The notes beneath the pieces were generated by a model. That model was not told where the DNA came from, searched no databases, and saw only the letters and a list, made by a program, of their open reading frames with translations. DNA of 64,000 nucleotides from Capsaspora owczarzaki ATCC 30864. Its lineage: Eukaryota > Opisthokonta > Filasterea. A program made the translations under genes and the position numbers. Where the stretch lies: contig NW_011887303.1 of NCBI RefSeq assembly GCF_000151315.2, positions 134,001 through 198,000 of the forward strand, in the 5' to 3' direction. Of this stretch, positions 50,385 to 61,690 are shown in pieces; positions within the stretch are counted from its first letter, which is position 1; every line of letters begins with the position of its first letter.

Positions 50385-51452
50385 TCAAGCAGACTCGGCC
50401 TTGGGGATGACAACCACCTCGACAAACTTGGTCACAAGGGTTTGCATGTCAATTGTTCGGCGACGCCCAGTCTCCAGGACTTCGGTGTGGCTGGCAATCG
50501 CACCAGAGCGGCTGTCGGTGACGACCATGTTGGTGACGAGCGAGAGACCGACGACATTCAGCCCGCAGTGGCGAGCCACAATGACCTCGGGCACGGTGCT
50601 CATGCCGACAACGTCGCCGCCAATCGTGCGCAGGAAACGAGCCTCCGCCGCCGTCTCAAAGGACGGGCCCGCCACATGAGTGTAGACACCCTCGCGGAGG
50701 AACTCGCCAAAGCCAAGCGACTTGCCGACCGAGAGCAGCTGCTCGCGAAGCGCCACATTGTACGCGTCCGACATGGGAGGGAAGCGCGGGCCAAAGCGAT
50801 CGTCGTTCTGGCCAAACAGCGGGTTGTTGCCAGCCATGCCGGGAATGTTAATGTGGTCCTCAATGACCATAATGTCGCCAATGTTGAAACCGGCATTCAG
50901 GCCGCCAGCAGCATTCGTGACAATCAGCACAGAGACGCCAAGCATTCGCATGACGCGCACAGGCAGCGTCACCTTGCTCATCTGGTAGCCCTCGTAAAAG
51001 TGGAAGCGGCCCTGCATGCAAATAGTTGGCTTGCCCGACAGGTATCCAAAGACGAATCGGCCGGCGTGTCCCGGAACTATGCAAAGTGAAGCAAAATGAG
51101 GCAAGTGAAGCAAGGAAAGCAAAAAAGTAAGCATCAGAAACAAAAGACACTCGTTTTTGTTTTGCAACAAACACACAAAGCATAAATCACGCAACAACTG
51201 CAAATACTGACCAGTGCTGTGGGGAAAGTGCGGAATATCGGCGTACGCGACCGAAATGGGCTCCTGGAGCTGGTCTGCCAGACCGCCGAGGCCAGAGCCG
51301 CAGATGATACCAACGCTTGGCTTAAAGTTCTTTGAGGCGGTGCGGATGAACTCGCACGCCTCGAATGCAGCGTCGTACTGTGCCTGCATTGCCGAGCCGT
51401 TCTCGACCACTGTGTGTGCAGCCGCTGCCGCCGAAGCCAATTGGTGTGACAT
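50385..51452 (-). CDS. PNP: Purine nucleoside phosphorylase
   Basis: Two exons, 51452-51212 and 51076-50385, give 310 residues (human 289). The enzyme splits inosine and guanosine with phosphate in purine salvage. Visible motifs: phosphate site ICGSGLGGLAD, the VPGHAGRFVFGYLSGK loop, MQGRFHFYEGYQMSKVTLP, TNAAGGLN, EDHINIPGMAGNNPL, VYTHVAGPSFETAAEARFL, EVIVARHCGL and SLVTNM. Glu and Asn of the base-binding pocket are present (GPSFET, TNM), as in trimeric animal-type PNP. No targeting signal, so cytosolic. Convergent with PDCD5 (271-bp spacer). Confidence 0.96.
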   Translation of the reverse strand: MSHQLASAAAAAHTVVENGSAMQAQYDAAFEACEFIRTASKNFKPSVGIICGSGLGGLADQLQEPISVAYADIPHFPHSTGQYLQLLRDLCFVCLLQNKNECLLFLMLTFLLSLLHLPHFASLCIVPGHAGRFVFGYLSGKPTICMQGRFHFYEGYQMSKVTLPVRVMRMLGVSVLIVTNAAGGLNAGFNIGDIMVIEDHINIPGMAGNNPLFGQNDDRFGPRFPPMSDAYNVALREQLLSVGKSLGFGEFLREGVYTHVAGPSFETAAEARFLRTIGGDVVGMSTVPEVIVARHCGLNVVGLSLVTNMVVTDSRSGAIASHTEVLETGRRRTIDMQTLVTKFVEVVVIPKAESA

Positions 51453-51689
51453 GCTGGAAACTTGTTTTCAGTGCTTGGACTTGTTGAGCGAATTTGCTCT
51501 TGCTTGTTTGAAGCTTGTGACTTGGTGTGAAATCTGTGTCAAACCGCCAAATCCAATCGCGAAACCACAGGATGATGAGCTTCATCATCTTCATTGTTCA
51601 ATGTGACTACGAATGGGTTTTTTTTAACAATGTTCAACTCGGGTACAGCTGAGAGCAAGGTCGGTCGAAATGACGCCGAGCATTAGAGT

Positions 51690-51746
<57 letters not shown>

Positions 51747-52370
51747 GTTTTGTATGGGATTTGCATTGGATTCGCTCGATTGAACGGCTCGGCGTCTGTC
51801 TTGCATTCTCTGGCCATTCGCCCATAAAAGTCGTGAATAGCACGATGTTGTTGTCCGAGTGGTTCAGCTCGGGTGTGTGGTCCACCAGCCCAAGCAGAGT
51901 GGGATTGAGAAAACATCGCATGATGTTGCGACCGAACAACAAAAAAACCCAACTTTGAAAAAAAAAAAAAAGGCTTCATTTTTGTGTTGATCTCTCGCTT
52001 GCTGCGTGGCGTGTGCGACGTGCGATTGCGCAGGCAGCGGAAACAGACTCGTCATGGCCGATAGTGTGCAGGGGACGTTTGGGCGGAAGGGCAGCAACAA
52101 GGCGGGGAAGAAAAAAAAAGGAGAAGAAGACGGAAAAAAAAAAAAAAAAAAAGTCAACAAAATCCACAAAAAAAAAAAAAAATTAAAACAATCCGCACAA
52201 ACACAGAAAGACTGAGATTAAAAACTATTTGAAACAGCGGGAAAAATGCACACTTTGCGATTAGAACATGCCCCATGCACACATACAAAACACACACAGA
52301 CCAAACAACAGCCTCCAAAAACACAAACACACACGCTCACAAAAAAAAGCAAACTCGAAAAAACCAAAAC
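51453..52370. other. spacer, PNP promoter / ACC 3' side
   Basis: About 920 bp. It contains a 52-bp T run (51694-51745) and many shorter A tracts (51958-51971, 52136-52152, 52169-52181). No gene seen. The poly-Lys or poly-Phe frames here are artefacts. Confidence 0.5.
51694..51745. repeat. poly(T) tract, 52 bp
   Basis: Longest uninterrupted homopolymer in the window, about 240 bp upstream of the PNP start codon on the minus strand (A run in that direction). Confidence 0.95.
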
Positions 52371-55300
52371 TCATACGTCGCCGGGGGAAACAGCGCTGCT
52401 GGAATCGGACGCCGAGCCGGTCGAGGCGCCGGCGTTGGCGTTGAGCAGCATCTTGACAACATCCTCGCGTTGGGCGGGCGAGAGAACATGGATGAGGTGG
52501 AAGATTGAGGTCAGCGCAACATCCTGGCCTTCGTCGCTGAGCTTGCGGACCTTCTCGACCACGTACGCCTGGCGCATCATCTGAATGTTGTGGGAGACCT
52601 CCTGCTGCGACGTTTCAAACCACTCGGCCATCGCGCGGTTGTCGTCCCAGTAGGTGAGACCGACCGCGCCCTTGGCTTCGACCAGCCAGCGGCGCATGAC
52701 CGACACGGCTTGGCCCACAGTCAGCTCGCCGTTCGCCTGCATAATCTTCTTGCGGAGCGTCTCCTCGGCGATACGACGGCGCAGACGCCAGTAGAGGAAC
52801 TTGCGGGCCGAGCGCCATTGCAGCACCTCACTGATGGTGCCCTTGGCCTTCATGCGACCAGGCGTGTCGTGCAAGTCGGCAAACGTGATGGCCACTTGGT
52901 GGTACACGGGCAGCAGCTCGGCCTCGCGCGTTGCCATGCGCTGGGCAAGCGTGGCACGCTCGGCTTCGAGCTGGAGGTGCTCCTCCGACTTTGTGGGCTG
53001 CTCGAGCGACTGGGACGTGGCGAGCGCCTGCGGCATCATGCCTTGGTGCGTCAGTGGCTGCTGGGACGCGTGCAGCTGCTGGAGACGCTGGAGCTGCTTT
53101 TGGAGCTTGCCCGTCTCGACGGCAAGCTTGCCGTCGACTGCCTTCAGCTGAGCGGACAGGTCTGCGTACAACGAGTCGAGACGCTCCATGGTCAGGATGA
53201 GGTCGCGACGGCGGTACTTGATCTCCACCGTGCCCTCCGGTTCGAGGACGCCGCCGCGGCTCGTCTCGTCGGCGTACATTTCCATCATGTCGAGATTGAT
53301 GGTCGGATCCACGACGACCCACGCGCCTCCGCGCAGCTCGCCGTTCGGAGGAATGTACACGAGCACTGGCTGCTTGTACTCGCGCAGAGCGTCGACAATG
53401 TAAGCGCCAAACTTGAGCACTTGGTCCATCATGTCGCGGGCGCCGCCGGAAAAGCCGCGCCAGTTGGCAAACACAAAGAGCGGGAGCTCTTCGCGATCGC
53501 AGTCCTTGATGGCTTGTGCCGTCTTGTAGGCAGAGTTGGGGAACCACACCTGGCCGGCCTGCTGGATGACCTGCGACTCAGAGTCCGGGTTGGCAGGATC
53601 GGCCGGGATGAGCAACTCCACCGTTCGCGTTTCGACAGCAATGACACCCACGGGGATGCCGCCGAGGCGAGCGCGGCCGGTGACGACCGTTTGCGCCCAG
53701 CCACCCATCGTCTCGATGAACGAGTCGTGATCAAAGAAGCCAGACTGCCACTTGCCCAAGTTGAGCGGCGGCGCAGAGAAGGGCGTCGAGAGGGACATTG
53801 CGGGCGAGTGCGACTGGGACGAGTGGCCACTGGCGGCATTGCTGGTGCTCGATTGCGACGACTGCAAGTGTGCCGGAGTGAGGGGGGTGAACGGCATCGG
53901 TGACGCTTGTGGGGAGCTCGAGTTGGACGGGTTGATCGAGCTCGAGCTGCCGAGCGAATTGTTGCGACGATGCCCACCCTGCACAACGTTCGATGCGGCG
54001 GGGGTCGACGGGTCGGTCGGCTCGTGACGACCAGCAAGCATCCAGCGGGGATCGTATGGGGCTTTTGGCGGGACGTAGTCAATCATGCGGTCGACGGGGT
54101 CGATGGCGCGCATGACGGGGAGCGGAGCACCCTTGCGCCGAGGAACATACGACAGCAGCGAGAGGCCAGAGTGGACGGCGGCAAAATCGTCGGCGACAGC
54201 AACGTGCGACACGCCGTTGCAGTACATGATTTGCGTGCCGCCGAGCTGCTGGTTGCTCGTGTACACTTCGCGACCAAGAACCTTGTTCAGGGCGTTCGCG
54301 CCAGTCAGAATAATGTGCGAAGACTCGACTTGAATGGTGCGCTGGCCCAGACGGACGAGGTAGGCACCAATACCGACCGAGCGGCACGACACAATGGTCA
54401 GCGTGTACGTCTCGTCAAAGGCCAGCGACGTCTCGCCGGCAATCATGCCAGAGCCACGCAAGTTCTCCACGCCGAGGCCATCCTGGGCGCCAATAATGTC
54501 GAGCAGACGGTACCGCGACTCGCCATTCTCCTCGATGAGCTCGGCGTTGACAGACTGGGTCGTGGACAGCTGCTTGTAGTCGTCGGGCGTCACATACAGG
54601 TACCTAAAGCCCTTGGCGGGATGCGCGTCGCTAATCCACGCCGCGCGGAAGCACTTCTTGACCTCTTCGGCGAGACCAATGCGCGCGCCAGAGTTGGCCG
54701 ACACGTAAATGCGTGGCAAGCCGAGCGAGCGGGCCAGCTCTGAGGCGCGCTTGAACAGCGTGTCTTCGCGGAGGCCGAACGAGCCAATTTGGTGGGTAAT
54801 GTCGTTGGAAATCAGAATAATTTCGCGACCATCCGGGCACTCGGGAGTAAACACCTCCAGACGCCAGGCCACCATGCCAATCTTGTTCGAGCCTGGCGGA
54901 CGGTTGACGGCAATCAAGTTGTCGTTTTCGTCGAGAATGAGCTCGGTCATGTTGAGCAGCGGATCGGGAATGTCCACGCGCTGCGACACGGTGGCCATCT
55001 TTTGCGAGTGCTGCTGCCAAATTTGCCAGAGGGCCTCTCGGAAAAGCTCGGGCAAGTCGTACACGTAGGTCGAGCCGCTGGACTGGGCAGCATAGCGCTT
55101 GAGCTGCAGGTGGTCCTTGGTCAGGTAAGGGGCCGAGACTTCGTGTCCGTGCAGCGGGCCAGCACGCGCGCCAACCGTCTCAAAGATCATCTTGCCAGTG
55201 CGGGGATCCTCGACTTCGCGGTAGGCGTGGATGGTCAGGCAGAAGCCAGTGTGGTTGTGCACAAAGTAGCGCACAGGGCTGACAGGGGAGCCAGAGTGGC

Positions 55301-58300
55301 GACGAACATTCATCTTGATTTCAGCCTGCATGACGCGAAGCTTCCACAGACGCTTGCCGTGACGGATGACGAGGTCACGCAGCGGCTCGACGAGCGCCAG
55401 AGGGTCGAGCAGCACAACAGGCGCAAAGTTCATGAAAATGTGGTTGCAATCGGTCAAGCCGAACGCCGGGTTGCTCATGTTGAGCTCAATCTCGTCCAAT
55501 GCCTCAATCATCTGGCGTTCGCCCTCGGAGAAGAAGTAGTCGAGCGACGTGTTGCTCGAGATCAAATCCGCATGACGAATGATGACGCGCACAAAGAAGC
55601 GACGATCGGCCACGGGCTGGCCAGCCTGCACCTTGCCCTCAGAGTAGTAAAAGTGCAGGCGGTTGTTCGAGGCCGGGCACAGCTTGATGCGATAGTTGGA
55701 CAGCTTGAACAGCTCGAGCTGGAAGGCCAGCGCGGGCTCAATGTGGCGGTAGATGGAGTCTTCCTTAAAGTTGGAGCTTGCGCGGAAGGTGAAGAAGCGC
55801 GGGTAGCCGTCCTTGCGCAGCACGAGGAAGGTGACGCGGCGAATGTCGCACTCGTGCAACTGCTCGACGCGCGACTGCAGCGCTTCTTGGAAGCTCTCGA
55901 TGAGGAGCGGGTCTTGCTCGGCATCGTCCATGCCGTTCGGAGGCTTGATGGCAATGTTGAGAATGTTGGCAGGCTCGTCTTTGAGTGCTTCGGCAAGCGC
56001 TGGGGCGGCCGAAGCCGACGCCGCATTCACTGAAGTGGCACCGGCCAAGGCGGAAGAAGTCGGGGTGGACGTACCGCTGGCGTGGCCAGTGTTGTCCATC
56101 GACATGACGGCGCCGCTGGGGCTCATAAAGAACGGCGACGGCGGCGCTGAGCCGGCAGCAGCCACGTAGGCAGCATTCATTGTGTCGAGCGACTGCAGTG
56201 AGGGAGACGGGGTCAAGCCAGACTCGATGACTTGGGTGGGCGGGTGCTGCGACGACAGCTGCGGGAGCGACGTGAATGAGGCGCGCTGGTAGCCGCTCGT
56301 GGTCAGCGGGTTTGTGCGGCGGGGGAAGCGCTGCAGAATTTCGTCAATGTGCTGCTCAAAGTCCGCCACAGTGTCAAAGGCGCCCATAATGCCCGTGCGG
56401 GCGATCGAAATCTCGCTCGACGTGTCATCGGCACGAAGTCCAATGCCCTCGCCAGTGCTGATGGTCTTGCGGAGCTGTGGGCGGGAAGGGTTGGAGTTGC
56501 TGCGCTGGCGCTGGACCACCGACTGGAGCGAGGGATGCGACGACGGCAGAATAAACCGCCACATCACCAAGTGCCGGCGGCCACTGTCGATCGGCTCGTG
56601 ACGAATGCTTTGAATGAGGTAGGCAGTGTACGAGCGTCGGACGTAGACCTCCAGCGCGGCGAGCTGGATGGCAAGGTTGTTGTGGTAAAAGAAGGTGACG
56701 AGCACGTCGAAAATGGACGAGCCAGTGTCGACCAGCTCCTGCAGCTTTTGCGCGCACTGCTCGCCGATGGATTCGACGGCAGACTGGAAAAAGACCTCGA
56801 CGTCGAGACGGCGGCGGTTGAACGAGGGCAGCTGCGACTGGATGAGGATTTGGCGCGCAAACAGCGCAACCTTGGAGTTTTCCTTCTTGTTCAGGGTCGC
56901 GAGGGCTGAGAGCAAGCTGCGGTCGTCCGCAGTGAAGGAGCCCTCTCGGTGCGACAGGTTCTTCAAGATGGACAGGATGAGCGTGTTCTTGGACTCGACG
57001 TGGTGGTGCGACATGACCATGCGCACAACGGCGTTGACATCCGTGCGGTGCTGCTCCTTGAGCAAGTAGACAATGTCTTCGTAGGGCTTGTCAATGTTGA
57101 AGACTGTTTCGACCTCGAGGTAGGCGCGGAGCAGGCTGGCGACGGCCGCCTTGGAGTGGCCGCGGATGCCGTTGCGGTAGTGCTGAATGTGCTGGATGAT
57201 GGGCTCGACCACGGTGAAGAAGGTCGTGCGGTCGGCGTCCGAGGACAGCGACGCAGCGTGCATGTCAATCACGCTCGCAATCTGCTGCGTGGGGAAGGCG
57301 CAAAACATTGAGTTCAAGCTGTTTGTGTACTGAATCAGCAGGCCGTTGATGAGCTCTTCAATGCGCGCGGGGATGCGTCCCGAGAGAGCAGCCAGCACTT
57401 CTTGCAGCTCAAACAGGGGGAGTCGCGGGTCTTGCAACGCGTTGAAGTACTCGCGGATGTGCAGGTTGAGACGGGCAGAGAAGATCGAGTCTGGGTAGTT
57501 GAAGCCAGCCAGGTTGTTCTCGAGCGCCGTCTTGACGCGGCGGAAGGTGTGGTGGATTTTCTCGCTGCGGATTTGGAGGTCTTGCGACGCCGGAAGCGTG
57601 CCTTCGAACGGCCTGGCGCGCTGGACGCGGGAAGGATCGTCCAGGGTGAGCGTTGCCACAACATCGCCAGCCTCGAGCACGGTGCCGGGAAGCTTGAGGT
57701 GGTGCAGCAGACCGGCTTCGTTCGAAATGAGGGGCAAGATCATCTTCATGACCTCAATCTCGGCGAATGGCTGGCCGGGATTGACATGCTCGCCCTCGGG
57801 GATGAGGTGGCGAATCATCTTGCCAGGCGAGCTCGTGCGCAAAAAGGACGGGTCGTTCTCCTTTTCAAAGACGCACGTCTTCGAGTCGACCGTGACGCGA
57901 TAGCGGCTCTTTTCCTCCTTCATGTAGGTGACGTGTGAGTGGCCGCCAAACAAGACCAGCGTGCCGCCGTCCGAGAGTCGGTGCATGTCAACCTCGGCGT
58001 ACGAGCCGTTGGTGCCGAGCACGTAGGCGTTGGGTCCCGAGCGAACGGCCTCGATCTGGTACTTGACATTGTCGTAAATAATGTCGACAATGGTCGAGTT
58101 TTTCAAAAAGTCGCGACTGAGAATCTGGCCACGCTCCAGCGATCGTCGGTAGGAATCAATGCGCTCTTGGAAGAAGGCATCGGCAATGTGCACGGTGCCG
58201 CAAATGACGGCGAGCAGTGTGTCTGGGCGCTCGGCAGTGACCTTGCTCTTGATGAGCGAGTCGAGCCAGCTAGTGTCGAACGAGTTGCCACGGAAGTTGT

Positions 58301-59821
58301 CCGTCTCGATCAGCTTGAGCAAAAACTCGACCGTGGTGCGGAAATCGCCGCGAATGGAAATGTCCTTGAGCGCACCAACCATGTGCCGGCGTGCCTCCTC
58401 GCGGTTTTCGCCCCAGGCAAAGAGATGGCCAAACTGCGAATCGGCAAACTCGTGCAGACCGCCAGACGCCGACACTGAAAAGTAGCCCCAGACGTTCTTG
58501 CTCGAGCGAAAGTTGAGCTCCTTGATCAGACCAGAGGACGGCTTGAAGCCCTCGTCGGGATTTTCGGCCGTGATGCGGCAGGCAATAACGTGACCGTTCG
58601 GCGGGTGCGGCGAGACGTTGGCAAAGTCGATGGGGGCCTGCGATGCCGGGTCTTGCTGGTACAGCAGACGAATGTCCTTAATGTTGTGTAGGGGGATGCC
58701 CATCGCAATCTGCAGCTGAGCAGCGGGCAGGTTGACGTCGGCAATCATTTCTGTGCACGGATGCTCGACCTGAAGACGCGGGTTGAGCTCGAGGAAGGTG
58801 TACGACTCGTCCTCGGGCGTGTAGAGGTACTCGACCGTGCCTGTAGAGACGTAGCCCACCAGGCGGGCGAGGCGCACAGCTGCGCGCTCCATCTCTGTAA
58901 ACACGTCAGGCTTGGCAATCGTGGCCGGGCCCTCTTCGATAATCTTTTGATGGCGGCGCTGGACGGAGCAGTCGCGGCCAAAGAGCGAAACGCACTGGCC
59001 ATACTTGTCTCCGAGAAGCTGCACCTCGAGGTGGCGGGCCTTGGTGGCGAGCTTCATCAAAAAGATGGGCGAGCCGGGCACCTCGGACTGCACTTGGCGG
59101 AAGAGTTGCGCAAAGTCGTCGGCGTGCTCGACGCGACGGATGCCCTTGCCACCACCTCCCTCGGCGGCCTTGATCATGATCGGGTAGCCAATGCGCTTGG
59201 CCGAGATCTGACCATCGCTCACGTCTTGGACGCAGCCCTTGAGGTAAATGTCGTGCGGCACCGTGAGGTGGTGGCCCGCGCGCATCTGCTCCTCGGTGAG
59301 GCAGGGGATGGTCAGCCCCGAGCCGCTCCAGGGCAGGGTCGAGACGTCTGCAGACTGTGCCACAATGGACGACGAAATCTTGTCGCCGAGCGCACGCATG
59401 GCGCTGCCGGGCGGGCCAATGAAGGCAATGCCCAGGCGGTCGAGCGCGTCGGGCAGCTTTGGGTTTTCCGACGCGTGGCCCCAGCCGGCCCACACTGCGT
59501 GCACACCGTGTCGCTCTGCAATTTCGACAATCAGCTCGACGTTGGCGTAGTTGTTGTTGTTGGTGCCGCCTGGCACGGGGATGTACTGGTCTGCCATCTT
59601 GATGTACTCTGCGTTGGCCTTGATGTCCTCGGGCGTCGCCATGACCAGGAACTTGATCACATGGTCGTTTCCGAACGTCTCGTACAGCCATCGGCGCATC
59701 GAGCGGATGCACTTGACCGCTGCAATGCCGTTGTTCGCAATGAGGATTTTGTCAATGGTGCGTGCGAGCGGACCGCCAAACTTTTTCACAAACTCGGCCG
59801 GCGTGGCGACCTGGCCGCCAT
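52371..59821 (-). CDS. ACACA: Acetyl-CoA carboxylase, eukaryotic single-chain type
   Basis: One 7.45-kb exon codes 2483 residues up to the stop at 52371; a short first exon with the start codon lies upstream and is not resolved. Entry is at an acceptor (TTCAG) in phase 1, and the first in-frame Met inside the exon would cut into the ATP-binding domain. Order: biotin carboxylase (KILIANNGIAAVKCIRSMRR, EGGGGKGIR, ELNPRLQVEHP), biotin carrier with EVMKMI (Lys near residue 690), long central region, then carboxyltransferase (SANSGARIGLAEEV, FANWRGFSGGARDMMDQV, PPNGELRGGAW). It makes malonyl-CoA for fatty-acid synthesis. Two unusual inserts sit in the carboxyltransferase: a Ser/Pro-rich one (~80 residues, about 53770-54025) and a Gln-rich coiled segment (about 52990-53150). 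Both make it longer than human ACC1 (2346). Family-level symbol. Confidence 0.96.
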
Positions 59822-59936
59822 CTGAACATTGCGAGCAAACCAAGCAAGCGACAAGAGCACAAAAGGCAAAAAAGGGGGAGGAAGTGAGTGAGTGAGTGAG
59901 AGAGTGAGTGATGACTTGACAACTGAGGGAGAATGA

Positions 59937-59970
<34 letters not shown>

Positions 59971-59996
59971 GATGGGAAGCTTTTTTTTTTTTTTTT

Positions 59997-60030
<34 letters not shown>

Positions 60031-60735
60031 TTGGGGCAATGAGACCAACATTTGCCGCTCGCTGGCTTCAGCGTCCGTTCGCCCGCGCGTCGTGTTGGAA
60101 AGCATGAGCCGTGGGGGGGCTTGTTTGTGGAGATGGTTGAGTTGAACTGTGTGCAAGTCGCCACGCGTCGCCACCTCGCTGTCAGTGCCACGGACAAAAT
60201 CCACAATCGTGACCTCCGCGTTATTGGAGTTGGTCTTTCATGGTATCGTCGTTCTTCGCCTTCTGTGAGGTGTGTGTGTGTGCCTCTGACCCATGGCTCG
60301 CGTGTGCAGATGGGCAAATGCGAGGTGGTCGTGCGATTCTAACCGTATGGCTCTTGCATTTGCGAACAAGGATACAGAAAGCAAATAAAAAAAAAAAAAA
60401 AAAAAGAGACTGAACAAGTCACTGTGGCTCAACAGAAGGGTTCTGATCTGCTGCATCGCATTCAATCTCACTGCAATTTTGCGTTGTGGAGTGGAATAAA
60501 CAACGAGAAATGTCGAAAATGAATGGCCAAGCAGGTGCGGCGAGCAGTGTGCATGAGCTCGATTCGAGAGGAGTGGAACATTGTGCAGCTCAACAAATTG
60601 ACAGTTGTCCCGCTCTTGCATCGGCAACGAGTCGAGCAGCTGCTCAAGCTTTTCATACTCTAAACTCTAACTGCAGAAAAAGGGGATAAAAATGCTGTGC
60701 GTGGTTGACCGAACGCATCTCAACAATCAACGCTG

Positions 60736-60770
<35 letters not shown>

Positions 60771-61188
60771 GACGGGTTTTTGCGATGGAGCGTCATCGGC
60801 GTTTGGGTCAAAGTCAGGTGAAGCGACAGTGCAATGGGGTTTGTTTTGCGCAGAATGCAGACGTAGTGAGCTGCACAACACCATGGTGCAGTCTGCGCAG
60901 TGCCAGGACGCGCACAAGAGCGGCCATCGACTGCCACGTCGCCGCCATGCGTGCTTGAACAACGCCAACAATTTTGATTCGCATTTTTTTTATTACTGTT
61001 TTTTGCATTGAGCTGGTCCAAAAGTCGGGATTGGGTTGGGCAAAGGGGGCCTCAAGCACGGTGTGTGCGAAGTATTGCGTGTTTGTGAATGGGAACGATG
61101 CTCGTGGAGAGAGAAAACCGAGGACGAGGGGTTTGGAACAGAGGGCGGTGTCGGCGAGTCAGGTGCGATGAGCAGCCAATCAATCCTC

Positions 61189-61224
<36 letters not shown>

Positions 61225-61690
61225 AATGGAAAATCCAATGGAAAAAATGAAAATCCCAACAAAAGAGAATAAAAAAAAAATTAACAAAAAGTCACGACGG
61301 TCGTGACCAAAGAACGCAATGGAAATGCAAAGCGAAAAAAAAAAATGGGACGGAAAAACAACACAAGACACAAGCGGAAGGAAGGAACCGGAATCGGGAG
61401 CGGTTTGGGGTGGGGGGGGGCGGTTTGACAGGGGCGCAGTTCGTAGTGCATGCAGTGAATGTGGTGCAGAGTGGAATGGCGGGTGCTCAATTGCTGAGCG
61501 GAAGGGGGACAAAAGCAACAAAGTCCAAATGCGAATAGAGAGTAGAAATTACGGTCGGAAACGGGCATCGGTGAAAATCCAAAGACAAAGACAAAGACAG
61601 AAAAGAAGAGTGATTGTCAATCACTTCAATAACACAAAATCGCTCTATTCAAAAAGTACCAAGATCACCCACGAATAGACCCTTCAGCAA
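59822..61690. other. upstream region of ACC, with unresolved first exon
   Basis: About 1.9 kb between ACC and RPA43, both on the minus strand. It must contain the ACC start codon and first intron. I could not find an ATG-led exon with a phase-1 donor that convinces me; a frame at 60204-60040 (minus) with a GTTGGT donor has the wrong phase. Homopolymers: A 59942-59969, T 59981-60029, A about 60387-60405, 60739-60767 and 61193-61220. The rest shows no coding signal. Confidence 0.4.
59942..60029. repeat. A tract facing T tract (A28 - 11 bp - T49)
   Basis: About 28 A, then ACGATGGGAAGC-like 11 bp, then about 49 T with one G. On either strand it can fold into a long A/U hairpin. It probably lies in ACC intron 1 or the leader. 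Confidence 0.85.

Noticed and set aside
52590-53903. Large plus-strand frames opposite ACC (also at 54789-56033 and 58761-59825)
   Set aside because: Shadows of a GC-rich coding exon; no family resemblance, while the minus strand is unmistakable ACC.
60040-60204. Candidate first exon of ACC
   Set aside because: Its first codon is GTG, not ATG, and the only likely donor (GTTGGT) leaves the wrong phase for the phase-1 acceptor at 59822.
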